Positions 1 to 7,158 of a stretch of 21,336 bases of DNA are shown piece after piece. The position numbers were made by a program, and so were the translations under genes. The stretch lies in contig NZ_DGLI01000009.1 of the NCBI RefSeq assembly GCF_002387895.1, forward strand, positions 1-21,336, in the 5' to 3' direction. Under the pieces are notes generated by a model, which ran no database searches, was not told the DNA's origin, and saw only the letters and a program-made list of their open reading frames with translations. This stretch comes from Clostridium sp. UBA4548. GTDB taxonomy: Bacteria; Bacillota; Clostridia; Clostridiales; Clostridiaceae. The first letter of the stretch is position 1. Each line of letters starts with the position of its first letter.

Positions 1-29
1 ACAGACTTATTTACACACTCTCATTTTTG

Positions 30-455
30 CTAAGAGTCTTTGCTTTTATCTTTTTCACTATCCTTAGATTTATTCTTAGAATTATCTTTACAACAATAAT
101 TACAATAATCTTTATTCAAATCATTCTCAGGTACATCATCAAAATTTGGCATAAGTATCTGATTATAGCTACTAGCTAAAGCTACAGTGGTTGCTTTTCT
201 TATTTTTAGTTCAACCTCATCAATACCTCTTGATCTTATATAAATAATAAGTACATTCTCTCTATCAGTATTCCTTACAGTAATGAGTCCTCTATCATCG
301 AGATAGTAAAGTGCAGCAATTATTTCACATCTTCTTTCATCAGGAATTATATATTCTTGCCTTTGTATATTCCTATAATCACAAACACAAAATAGAAACT
401 CATATAGTTCCAAAAGTATTTGTAGCCTGAGCAACTCTCTCTCTATCTGAAGCAT
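30..455 (-). CDS. Winged-helix-like small protein, downstream paralog
   Basis: Unassigned protein of 141 residues. I start it at ATG 453-455, because AGGTGAT lies 8 nt upstream; an in-frame GTG at 465-467 overlaps that ribosome binding site and is less likely. The core resembles the product of 835-1200: both have YI[IV]P[DE], then EIIAALY[YF]L, then RGI[DE]EVE, then IL[MI]P. A helix ending in a short hydrophobic turn, a variable strand pair and an RGIxEVE helix is typical of winged-helix folds, so a DNA-binding or protein-interaction role is possible, but this is inference. The C-terminal 30 residues are low complexity, rich in Lys, Ser and Asp, with a CNYCC cluster that the paralog lacks. 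It is the last gene of a three-gene operon, with its start region 12 nt after the preceding stop. Function unknown. Confidence 0.75.
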   Translation of the reverse strand: MLQIERELLRLQILLELYEFLFCVCDYRNIQRQEYIIPDERRCEIIAALYYLDDRGLITVRNTDRENVLIIYIRSRGIDEVELKIRKATTVALASSYNQILMPNFDDVPENDLNKDYCNYCCKDNSKNKSKDSEKDKSKDS

Positions 456-467
456 AAGTATAATCAC

Positions 468-851
468 CTACCGTTGATTAAGCCATTGATTAAAAGACAG
501 TGGTGACCACTCGCCAATAGGTACTGGTACAAAACCAGGATTTAAAGGACTTCCTTCAATTAATGGAGGAGCTGGAGTGAGGGGCAGTCCTATATCAAGA
601 GGTTCTTCTATGAGGTCTAAACTTCCAATTACAGGACCACGTGTGCTCCAAGCTACAATTCTACCATCTCGGTCAAGAAGATTGGTGTCTAGGAGCAGTC
701 CAATCCATTTTTGACTTTTTACTGACCAAATATACCTATTAAAAATATATGCTACCCATTTTAAGTTTCTGTCAAAAACATAAGAACGATCTACTAACCA
801 TCCAACAAAACTAGCATTTCTATCATATAGGGGATCAATTATTTGAACCAT
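468..851 (-). CDS. Putative 4-fold beta-flower domain protein
   Basis: Protein of 127 residues. The first 70 or so contain four short repeated beta units built around aromatic-Gly/Ala turns: ASFVGWL, VFDRNLKWVAYIF, WSVKSQKWIGLLL, LLDRDGRIVAW. A Pro-rich segment (PLTPAPPLIEG) and a terminal GEWSPLSFNQWL follow. This layout matches what I know of '4-fold beta flower' proteins, which combine four xxDxxGxxVG-type units with a proline-rich tail ending near WS. The family has no established biochemical role that I can name. The start at ATG 849-851 is preceded by TGGAGGTG about 6 nt away, and it overlaps the upstream gene by 17 nt, which suggests translational coupling. It sits between two paralogous genes. 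The family call rests on repeat pattern only. Confidence 0.75.
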   Translation of the reverse strand: MVQIIDPLYDRNASFVGWLVDRSYVFDRNLKWVAYIFNRYIWSVKSQKWIGLLLDTNLLDRDGRIVAWSTRGPVIGSLDLIEEPLDIGLPLTPAPPLIEGSPLNPGFVPVPIGEWSPLSFNQWLNQR

Positions 852-1200
852 TAACTACACCTCCAGCTACTTCATTATTTTCAGTTATAGGTATTAATAT
901 GTTTTCAAATAAGGCGGAAATAACAAGTTGACCTGCATCCGTTAGATAATCTTCAACTTCCTCTATTCCACGACCAAGAATATAAGCAGATACAGTTTTA
1001 TCCTTTTCTATATTAAAGAAAATCCATCTTTGAAAATTCAGGAAATAAAGTGCAGCAATTATTTCAATTCTACAATCCTCTGGTACAATATAGTCAATAT
1101 TTACACATACTTCATAACCATAGGTAAAAAAATCCCTATAAAGTTGAAATAGAAGACTGTATCTGAGTAATCTGCGTTTTTCTAATGTTAATAAATCCAT
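835..1200 (-). CDS. Winged-helix-like small protein, upstream paralog
   Basis: First gene of the minus-strand operon, 121 residues. I start it at ATG 1198-1200, since GAGGT lies 6 nt upstream; a TTG at 1213-1215 is also open but has no ribosome binding site. It is related to the product of 30-455 across most of its length: LEKRRLLR near the N-terminus, YIVPED, then IEIIAALYFL, then a weak strand region, then LGRGIEEVE, then ENILIPI. It lacks the Lys/Ser-rich tail of its paralog and ends in a short Gly/Asn-rich stretch. The helix-strand-helix order suggests a winged-helix fold (inference). No catalytic motif, signal peptide or membrane segment is visible. Its 3' end overlaps the beta-flower gene by 17 nt. 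Function unknown. Confidence 0.75.
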   Translation of the reverse strand: MDLLTLEKRRLLRYSLLFQLYRDFFTYGYEVCVNIDYIVPEDCRIEIIAALYFLNFQRWIFFNIEKDKTVSAYILGRGIEEVEDYLTDAGQLVISALFENILIPITENNEVAGGVVNGSNN

Positions 1201-1266
1201 TAAATACCTCAGCAATTATAGTGTTTATATATAATATGTATATATTTTAATTTTGATTGTGTGAAA

Positions 1267-1296
1267 ATTATAAAGTGAAAAATATGGATTCAGCAA
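1267..1296 (-). promoter_or_regulatory. Candidate sigma-A promoter for the minus-strand operon
   Basis: On the minus strand, TTGCTG (1291-1296) and TATAAT (1267-1272) are separated by 18 nt. This would give a leader of about 60 nt before ATG 1200. The DNA is very AT-rich, so chance -10 matches are common. Confidence 0.4.
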
Positions 1297-1633
1297 AAAT
1301 GTGAATAATTATTTGTGAAAAAATGTGACATAAAAATGTAAAATTGTACTTTCAGAAAATGAAGATAGATCTAAGTTTAAAATATTCATACAAAATTAAG
1401 GACAAACTATGGAATTAACTTTAAAAATTGGTATAATGGAATAGTAATTAATAAAATAATTTAATTTTAAGCTTAATTATTTTTAAAAAAAAATAAAAAT
1501 GTAATTAGTTTACTACAAGAAACATAATTCAATTGCTAAAAATAATCGAAATAACATGTCAAATATACTAATACACTTATATGCTATCTAAATTAGTTTA
1601 TTTTTAATAGTTTATGTAAAAAAGTAAGTAATC

Positions 1634-1662
1634 TTGAAAATTTATAGATAAAAAACTATTAT
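1634..1662 (+). promoter_or_regulatory. Sigma-A promoter of the agr-like operon
   Basis: TTGAAA (1634-1639), a 17-nt spacer and TATTAT (1657-1662) lie about 50 nt before the first ATG. The -10 is inside the first unit of an 18-bp tandem repeat, and the second unit carries a near copy, TACTAT. The rest of 1216-1633 is AT-rich DNA in which I see no gene. Confidence 0.55.
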
Positions 1663-1695
1663 ATATTAAAAAACTACTATATATTAAAAACTATG
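1651..1695 (+). repeat. 18-bp tandem repeat at the agr-like operon start
   Basis: Two 18-nt units (1651-1668 and 1669-1686) differ at one base. A third partial unit matches for its first 9 nt (1687-1695) and runs toward the ribosome binding site. The array spans the promoter -10 and the likely transcription start. Confidence 0.85.
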
Positions 1696-1710
1696 ATAGG
1701 AGTTAAAACT

Positions 1711-2256
1711 ATGTTGGAAACCATATTAATAGCATTTATAGTTGCTAAATTAAAAGGATACAATATTAAATTAATATTTAAGTCGTGGGGGATATATCCA
1801 ATAATAATATTTGAACTATTTTATGTTTTTATGCAAATTTCAGTCTTTCTAGGCAACTATGATTTTATAATATATAGTGGCATATATAAGAAACTTTATC
1901 TTTACTCATTCATATTTTTAATTATAAAACATAAGCAATATATTAGTGCCATTATTGGATCAGTATGTATATTCATTGGGACTATATTGAATAATATTGC
2001 AATAACTGCAAATAATGGAACAATGCCTGTATTTCCTACATTATCTTATTACACAGGATATGCAACTAAGGAAGCTTTTGATAAAATTAAAGATATACAT
2101 GTATTAGGAAATGAGGCTACTAAATTAAAATTTCTAACGGATATTTTTGATGTAGGCTATAGCATTATAAGTATTGGTGATATTTTTATTAGATTATTTG
2201 CATTTTTAATTATTTATAGCTCAATAAAATATGTGAACAAAATACAAAGGACATAA
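1711..2256 (+). CDS. DUF5317-type membrane protein
   Basis: Integral membrane protein of 181 residues and the first gene of the agr-like operon. I choose ATG 1711 because AGGAG lies 8 nt upstream; an in-frame ATG at 1693 would contain that site. There are about five hydrophobic helices. A conserved-looking luminal or loop segment reads NNGTMPVFP, then LGNEATKLKFLTDIF, then SIISIGDIFI near the C-terminus. The Asn-Gly-x-Met-Pro-Val motif followed by LTD and a GDI helix is what I associate with the DUF5317 family, whose function is not established. It is 15 nt from the next gene, and all four genes of the operon have gaps of 12-15 nt, so they are probably co-transcribed. A role in handling or sensing the AgrD peptide is a guess from position. 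Confidence 0.7.
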   Translation: MLETILIAFIVAKLKGYNIKLIFKSWGIYPIIIFELFYVFMQISVFLGNYDFIIYSGIYKKLYLYSFIFLIIKHKQYISAIIGSVCIFIGTILNNIAITANNGTMPVFPTLSYYTGYATKEAFDKIKDIHVLGNEATKLKFLTDIFDVGYSIISIGDIFIRLFAFLIIYSSIKYVNKIQRT

Positions 2257-2271
2257 AGGGAGAATTTTAAC

Positions 2272-2727
2272 GTGATAAAGTTAACTATTTTTGAATTTTT
2301 TATAAGAGGAATACCTGAATCAATTTTATTTATTTTTACAGCATATGCAATTTCTAAAACTACCATAAACTACAAAAAATGTTTGTTATCTGGAATCATT
2401 CTTTCAGTTATTGGATTTGTCACAAGATATTTACCCATTAACTATGGAGTACATACTATATTGAATCTTTTTGCGTTTATAATACTATCCTATAATATTA
2501 ATAAAATCGATTTAGTTAAGGCTATAAAGGCTGGTGCTATTTCCATGTTTCTTCAAAGCCTTTGTGAACTTATAAATATTGGTATTATTCAATTTTTATT
2601 CAAACAAGATATGGATTACATACTTAGTGTTCCTAAGCTAAAAACCCTGTATGGAATTCCATCTTTGCTTATTTTTGGTGCTATAGCAGTCGCTTACTAT
2701 AAAATCACTAAAAAAAGAAGAAAATAA
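2272..2727 (+). CDS. Small polytopic membrane protein in the agr-like operon
   Basis: Protein of 151 residues starting with GTG, with AGGGAG about 10 nt upstream and no nearby in-frame ATG. It is almost entirely hydrophobic, with four or five predicted transmembrane helices and a basic C-terminus (KITKKRRK) expected to face the cytoplasm. The segments FIRGIPESIL at the start, RYLPINYGVHTIL in the middle and LKTLYGIPSLLIF near the end look conserved and recall the membrane sensor portions of clostridial agr-associated proteins. It lacks any histidine-kinase domain, so it is not an AgrC. The gene is 12 nt before agrB. I cannot assign a family with certainty; an accessory role in peptide export or sensing is inferred only from context. 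Confidence 0.7.
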   Translation: MIKLTIFEFFIRGIPESILFIFTAYAISKTTINYKKCLLSGIILSVIGFVTRYLPINYGVHTILNLFAFIILSYNINKIDLVKAIKAGAISMFLQSLCELINIGIIQFLFKQDMDYILSVPKLKTLYGIPSLLIFGAIAVAYYKITKKRRK

Positions 2728-2739
2728 TGGTGAGATTAA

Positions 2740-3387
2740 ATGGAAAAAATATGTAAAATATTTGCGGAAAAGATTACTTTAGAGTTAAATCTTGAAAAAA
2801 ATAAAAAAGAAGTAATTGCATATGGAATGTTTGCTTTACTACAAATGACTTTATCTATAGCCTTAGTAATAATATTTGGAAGTGTTTTTAATGTACTTAT
2901 AGAGGCTTTGATAATTTCCTTTACCACAAGCATACTAAGAAAATATTCTGGAGGAGTTCATGCAAACTCATCAGGAGCATGCATAATTATTGGAACAATC
3001 ATATGTATTGGGCAAGCATTTATAATAAAAGTATTAACTGGTTATGACATTAATTTAAATTTAAATATAATGATAGGTTCGCTAATTTTTATATGGAGTT
3101 ATTATACAGTTTATAAATTAGCACCAGTGGATAGTCCAGCTAAACCAATAAAGAAAGAAGCGAAAAGAAAACGGATGAGAAAGGGCTCTATTATAACTTT
3201 AACTGCCTATTTGATTATTGTAATTATAAGTCTTATTATGTATAGTTACACTGGTGACAGGAACTTCATAAAATATTATTTATGTATATATATTGGAGTA
3301 CTGTGGCAGGTATTTACACTTACGACTTATGGGCATTTTATGATGAAAAAAATAGATGCACTTTTTACTCATAAATTATCACAATAG
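2740..3387 (+). CDS. agrB: AgrB-type peptide-processing membrane protease
   Basis: Protein of 215 residues, the normal size for AgrB. AgrB is a membrane cysteine endopeptidase that removes the C-terminal tail of the AgrD precursor and forms a thiolactone with the core peptide. The catalytic pair is visible in GGVHANSSGAC: His74 and Cys81, seven residues apart as in Staphylococcus aureus AgrB. The conserved RKYSGG lies just before, and KLAPVDSPAKPI follows at about residues 125-136. About five to six transmembrane helices surround a basic KRKRMRK loop. Its substrate is encoded 15 nt downstream. The weak ribosome binding site (GGTGAG) suggests coupling to the preceding gene, whose stop is 12 nt upstream. 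I see no truncation or loss of active residues. Confidence 0.95.
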   Translation: MEKICKIFAEKITLELNLEKNKKEVIAYGMFALLQMTLSIALVIIFGSVFNVLIEALIISFTTSILRKYSGGVHANSSGACIIIGTIICIGQAFIIKVLTGYDINLNLNIMIGSLIFIWSYYTVYKLAPVDSPAKPIKKEAKRKRMRKGSIITLTAYLIIVIISLIMYSYTGDRNFIKYYLCIYIGVLWQVFTLTTYGHFMMKKIDALFTHKLSQ

Positions 3388-3402
3388 GGGGGGAGAATTA
3401 AA

Positions 3403-3537
3403 ATGAAAAAATTAAACAAAAAATTCTTAGCTTTAATAGCTACAATAACTACTATTATGGCTACTACAGTAGCAACATCAGCTTGTGCATGGTATTTATA
3501 TCAACCAGAAGAGCCAGAATGTTTAAGAGAAGAATAA
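3403..3537 (+). CDS. agrD: AgrD-type cyclic peptide signal precursor
   Basis: A 44-residue precursor preceded by a strong GGGGGGAG ribosome binding site. Its three parts fit AgrD. The N-terminal basic and hydrophobic leader (residues 1-24) would anchor it in the membrane. The core, TSACAWYL, has Cys28 as the likely thiolactone nucleophile. The acidic tail YQPEEPECLREE matches the clostridial pattern of QPxxPxxLR and would be cut off by AgrB. The ring probably begins at Cys28 and runs four to five residues, but the exact C-terminal residue cannot be read from sequence. A second cysteine, Cys40, lies in the part expected to be removed. The stop codon falls inside the left arm of the following hairpin. 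No AgrC/AgrA pair is present here, so the receptor must be elsewhere or of another type. Confidence 0.93.
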   Translation: MKKLNKKFLALIATITTIMATTVATSACAWYLYQPEEPECLREE

Positions 3538-3570
3538 TATGAAGTCGGATTTATCCGACTTCATATTATT
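3533..3570 (+). terminator. Hairpin terminator after agrD
   Basis: A perfect 18-bp inverted repeat with a 2-nt centre (about 4-nt loop in practice), core GAAGTCGGAT / ATCCGACTTC. It begins inside the last codons of agrD. The T-run is short, so termination may be partial. Confidence 0.7.
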
Positions 3571-3611
3571 ATAAAAGATGAATTTTAATAAAGATAATGA
3601 GGTATCGAAAT

Positions 3612-5303
3612 ATGAAAAGACTTGAAGAGCTTAAACTGAAGAAAATAAACGAAATATTATCTATAGTAAAATTATCTTCTCTTTTATTTTCTGGAATAGC
3701 ATTAATGGGATTCTTATTCGGGGGTAGAGATGGTGTAGTTAGTTCAATAAGCGCACGATTAATGCTAGCCTTTGTTTTAATAGTAATGCTTTTAGTTATT
3801 TCTATATATGCTATTTGGACATTTTCTACAATTAGTAAGTTTCAGCAGAAACATATGAAAACTATTCAGTTAATTGAGAGTATTTTATTTATCGTTGTTT
3901 TTCTTATTATAATTCTTCTTTCAGGAGGATACAGTAGCAATTATAAGCTTTTATTTTTGTTTATTATCATCACAACAACTATACAAGCAGGTATGAGAGA
4001 TGGAATTATCATTTCTTTAGTATGTTCAGCAATTATACTTGTAATGGATTTAGTGTATGTGCCAAATACACTAGTAAATCCATATTTTGAAAATGATTTA
4101 GTTCTTGCTGGAATTTTTATTCTTACAGCTTGGCCACTAGGGTTTTATGTGAAAATTGAAGGTGAGCATATTGAAATGCTTACAATTCAAGCTAATAAAG
4201 ATGGACTTACTGGATTATATAATCATAGATATTTTCATGATACATTAAGAGAGAAAATAATATTATCAGAAAGGGATAACCAACCTATTTCGATGATAAT
4301 TATGGATATAGATTATTTTAAGCATTATAATGATCTTTATGGACATCAAAAGGGAGATGAAGTGCTTAAAAATATAGGGATTTTATTAAAGGAAATTTCA
4401 AGATCAAAGGATATAGTAGCAAGATATGGTGGAGAAGAGTTTGCTCTAATACTACCTAATACAAATGAAAACGAAGTGATTAAAATTGGAGAACACATAC
4501 GAAGGAATATTGAGACTACTTATTTTGAAGGTGAAGAAAATCAGCCTAATGGGAAACTTACAGTTTCTGTAGGAATATCTGTTTTTCCTGACAAAGCTAA
4601 AAATGATATTGATTTGATAAAAAGTGCCGATGATGCATTATATAGAGCCAAGTTTTTTAATAAGAATAGAGTAGAAATATATACATCTATATTGGATGAA
4701 TTAAAACAAGATATTGAAGAAAAACACATAGATTTAGTTACCTCTATAAAAACTCTTATAAGTGTTATAAATGCCAAGGATAAGTATACCTATGGACATG
4801 TTGAAAGAGTTGTAGTTTACTGTAGATTAATTGCAGATAGATTAAGGTTAAGTGAAGATGAGAAAAAAACTCTTATATATGGAGCTTATATGCATGATAT
4901 AGGTAAGATAAATATATCAGAGGATATATTAAATAAAAAAATGCCTTTAACAAATGAGGAATGGAATATATTAAAACAACACTCAGCAAATGGCGTGGAA
5001 ATAATAAAACCAGTGGATTCTCTTGAATATATTTCACCTTTGATCCTATATCATCATGAAAGATATGACGGTAAAGGATATCCACATAACTTGAAAGGTG
5101 AGGAGATACCTTACCTTGTAAGAATATTAACAGTTGTTGATAGTTTTGATGCTATGACTTCTAATAGACCATATAACAAGAGAAAGACCTATGAAGAAGG
5201 AGTAGAAGAACTTAGAAGATGTAGTGGAACTCAATTTGATCCTGAAATTGTTGAGGAATTTGCAAGTGTAATACTTGAGAATCAGGATAGGATAGGTAAA
5301 TAA
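3612..5303 (+). CDS. Membrane GGDEF / HD-GYP c-di-GMP enzyme
   Basis: Protein of 563 residues. I start at ATG 3612, with GAGGT 8 nt upstream; ATG 3597 is in frame but poorly spaced. The first 185 residues hold about six transmembrane helices and no recognisable ligand domain. A GGDEF diguanylate cyclase domain follows (about 190-360): DGLTGLYNHR, metal-binding MDIDYFKHYND, and active-site RYGGEEF (GGEEF at 273-277). An RxxD inhibitory site (RSKD, 264-267) lies five residues upstream. The C-terminal HD-GYP phosphodiesterase domain (about 375-545) has YGAYMHDIGKI (HD at 428-429) and HHERYDGKGYP. Both domains keep their key residues, so it could make and degrade c-di-GMP, a second messenger governing motility and adhesion. 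It is separated from agrD by a terminator. It has no obvious terminator of its own before the thiamine operon. Confidence 0.93.
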   Translation: MKRLEELKLKKINEILSIVKLSSLLFSGIALMGFLFGGRDGVVSSISARLMLAFVLIVMLLVISIYAIWTFSTISKFQQKHMKTIQLIESILFIVVFLIIILLSGGYSSNYKLLFLFIIITTTIQAGMRDGIIISLVCSAIILVMDLVYVPNTLVNPYFENDLVLAGIFILTAWPLGFYVKIEGEHIEMLTIQANKDGLTGLYNHRYFHDTLREKIILSERDNQPISMIIMDIDYFKHYNDLYGHQKGDEVLKNIGILLKEISRSKDIVARYGGEEFALILPNTNENEVIKIGEHIRRNIETTYFEGEENQPNGKLTVSVGISVFPDKAKNDIDLIKSADDALYRAKFFNKNRVEIYTSILDELKQDIEEKHIDLVTSIKTLISVINAKDKYTYGHVERVVVYCRLIADRLRLSEDEKKTLIYGAYMHDIGKINISEDILNKKMPLTNEEWNILKQHSANGVEIIKPVDSLEYISPLILYHHERYDGKGYPHNLKGEEIPYLVRILTVVDSFDAMTSNRPYNKRKTYEEGVEELRRCSGTQFDPEIVEEFASVILENQDRIGK

Positions 5304-5435
5304 GATTTAAAGTCAAGATAGTTGAAGGAAGCTAAGTTAGTAAAGTGGGTACTGTAGTTATATAAGCAACGTAGTATACAAGGAATTACAAATACGAAGA
5401 TAATTTTTTTATTTATATGTATCTTACAAAACTTA

Positions 5436-5444
5436 TGGTATAAT
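5436..5444 (+). promoter_or_regulatory. Extended -10 promoter of the thiamine operon
   Basis: TGGTATAAT is an extended -10 element with a weak -35 (TATGTA, 5416-5421), about 20 nt before the TPP aptamer. The stretch 5304-5435 shows no gene. Confidence 0.65.
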
Positions 5445-5463
5445 ATCACTGTAAAACTAAATA

Positions 5464-5556
5464 TAACTAGGGGGGCCAGATAGGCTGGCTGAGATTAAGA
5501 ACCTTAATTCTTTGACCCTTTAACCTGATCTAGGTAATACTAGCGTAGGGAAGTTG
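5464..5556 (+). ncRNA. TPP riboswitch (THI box)
   Basis: The conserved aptamer strings occur in order: GGCTGGCTGAGA (5483-5494), GACCCTTTAACCTGATCTAG (5513-5532), then TAATACTAGCGTAGGGAAG (5535-5553). AACT at the 5' edge pairs with AGTT at the 3' edge to close P1. Thiamine pyrophosphate binding should favour the terminator at 5608 and switch off cytX-thiD-thiM-thiE. Confidence 0.96.
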
Positions 5557-5607
5557 CGTGGCAAAGCTATTTTTTAGCATTGCTATAAATTATCAAAGTG
5601 TAATTTG

Positions 5608-5638
5608 AGCATAAACCTATGGGTTTATGCTTTTTTTT
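5608..5638 (+). terminator. Terminator of the TPP riboswitch
   Basis: GCATAAACC pairs with GGTTTATGC around a 4-nt loop, followed by eight T. It lies 50 nt after the aptamer as an expression platform. A further 270 nt of untranslated DNA (5641-5911), in which I see no gene, separates it from cytX. Confidence 0.9.
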
Positions 5639-5911
5639 ATTTTAATAGCTATAATCCAATTTATTTGATAGCGCAAGTTTTCCACTAGTAATAAGCTCGA
5701 GATGGTTATTATCTAACTAAACTTAAGAACCGTGATTGAAGTCCTATTTAGAAAGTATTAGAACAAACTTCTTTGATTAACAAGTTAAGAATTCGAGAAG
5801 ATATACATGATTTAAAAAACTGAATAAGGCTATGCTAAAAATTCACTTCTTGGCTTGGTTAAACAAAATTAATAAAAGTACAATAAATAATTATTTTTAG
5901 GAGGCTTTAGT

Positions 5912-7138
5912 ATGGAAAAAATGGAAGTAAAGCTAGGAAGTTTATCATTTTTCACATTGTGGTTTGGTGCAGCTATATCAATAGCAGAGATTTTTAGTGG
6001 AGGACTTATTGCACCACTAGGTTTTAAAAAAGGGGTTTTGGCTATTTTAATTGGACATTTTTTAGGAACTTTTATTTTTGTGCTAGGAGGAATTATTGGA
6101 AGTAAGGAAAAAATATCAGCCATTAATTCAACAGAAAAGTCCTTTGGAATATATGGAAAGAAGCTTTTTGGTATATTAAATGTTCTCCAGTTGGTTGGAT
6201 GGACAGCGGTTATGATTAAATCAGCTTCATCTTCTTTAAATGCAATTTCAGTGGAGCTATGGCAGTTTAATAATAATATAATTTGGTCAGCTTTTATTGG
6301 GGTCCTTGTAATTCTTTGGATTTGGTATGGTAATAAGGGTATTAAATATGTAAATGGAGTAGCAGTAACTTTACTTTTAGGCTTGATGCTATTTGTTGCA
6401 TATTTTATATTTAAGGACCCAGCTGAATTGAATAAAACAGTAGAAGGAGCAATGTCTTTTGGTGCAGCAATAGAAATTTCAGCAGTTATGCCTCTATCCT
6501 GGTTACCACTTGCAGCGGATTATACTAGACAGGGTACAAGCGTTAAGAAGGATGCTATAGGAAGTTTCTTAGGATATTTTTTAGGAAGTTCCTTTATGTA
6601 TATAATTGGATTAGGTGCTGCTATTGTTATTGGAAATTCTGACATAGGTACAATTTTATTAGGTCTTAACTTAGGAGTTATAGCTTTAGGAGTTGTAGTA
6701 CTATCAACAGTTACCACCACTTTTTTAGATGCATATTCAGCAGGAGTTTCATTTTTAAGCATAACGAATAAGTTTAAAGAAAAGTCTGTGGCAATTTCCA
6801 TGACTATCATTGGGTTTGGGTTAGCCTTGTTCTTTCCAATTGAAACCTATGAAAGTTTTTTATATGCTATAGGATCTGTATTTGCACCACTGTTTTCTAT
6901 AGTGCTAACTGATTATTTTATTTTGAAGAGAAAGTTAGAGAAATCAATTAAAGTTGATCTAGTAGCACTCTTAAATTGGATAGTTGGAGTAGGATGCTAT
7001 TATGGCTTTGTTAAATTGGATTTTGTTTTAGGAGCTACAGTACCAGTAATGATAATTATATCTACACTTTACATTGTGTGTAGAAAGATTTTTAATTCAA
7101 GAAAACTTATTATCGAAGATAGCAATCGTATATCATAG
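5912..7138 (+). CDS. cytX: Hydroxymethylpyrimidine transporter CytX
   Basis: NCS1-family permease of 408 residues with about 12 transmembrane helices. CytX is the putative importer of hydroxymethylpyrimidine (HMP), the thiamine pyrimidine precursor. Family features include WFGAAISIAEIFSGG in the first helix, the GW-containing helix at LQLVGWTAVM, and SWLPLAADYTRQG in the middle, a segment typical of this subfamily. The start is ATG 5912, with AGGAGG 9 nt upstream. It is the first gene after a TPP riboswitch and directly precedes thiD, which phosphorylates HMP, so transport and use of the same compound are linked. No thiC is present here, which suggests that this locus serves salvage. HMP specificity is inferred from family and context; a related pyrimidine cannot be excluded. 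Confidence 0.92.
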   Translation: MEKMEVKLGSLSFFTLWFGAAISIAEIFSGGLIAPLGFKKGVLAILIGHFLGTFIFVLGGIIGSKEKISAINSTEKSFGIYGKKLFGILNVLQLVGWTAVMIKSASSSLNAISVELWQFNNNIIWSAFIGVLVILWIWYGNKGIKYVNGVAVTLLLGLMLFVAYFIFKDPAELNKTVEGAMSFGAAIEISAVMPLSWLPLAADYTRQGTSVKKDAIGSFLGYFLGSSFMYIIGLGAAIVIGNSDIGTILLGLNLGVIALGVVVLSTVTTTFLDAYSAGVSFLSITNKFKEKSVAISMTIIGFGLALFFPIETYESFLYAIGSVFAPLFSIVLTDYFILKRKLEKSIKVDLVALLNWIVGVGCYYGFVKLDFVLGATVPVMIIISTLYIVCRKIFNSRKLIIEDSNRIS

Positions 7139-7158
7139 AAATGCAACGGAGGGGTATT

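Noticed and set aside
1651..1704. CRISPR array or LytTR/AgrA direct-repeat operator
   Set aside because: The units are contiguous without spacers, so it is not CRISPR, and they do not match the ACAGTTAAG-type LytTR sites.
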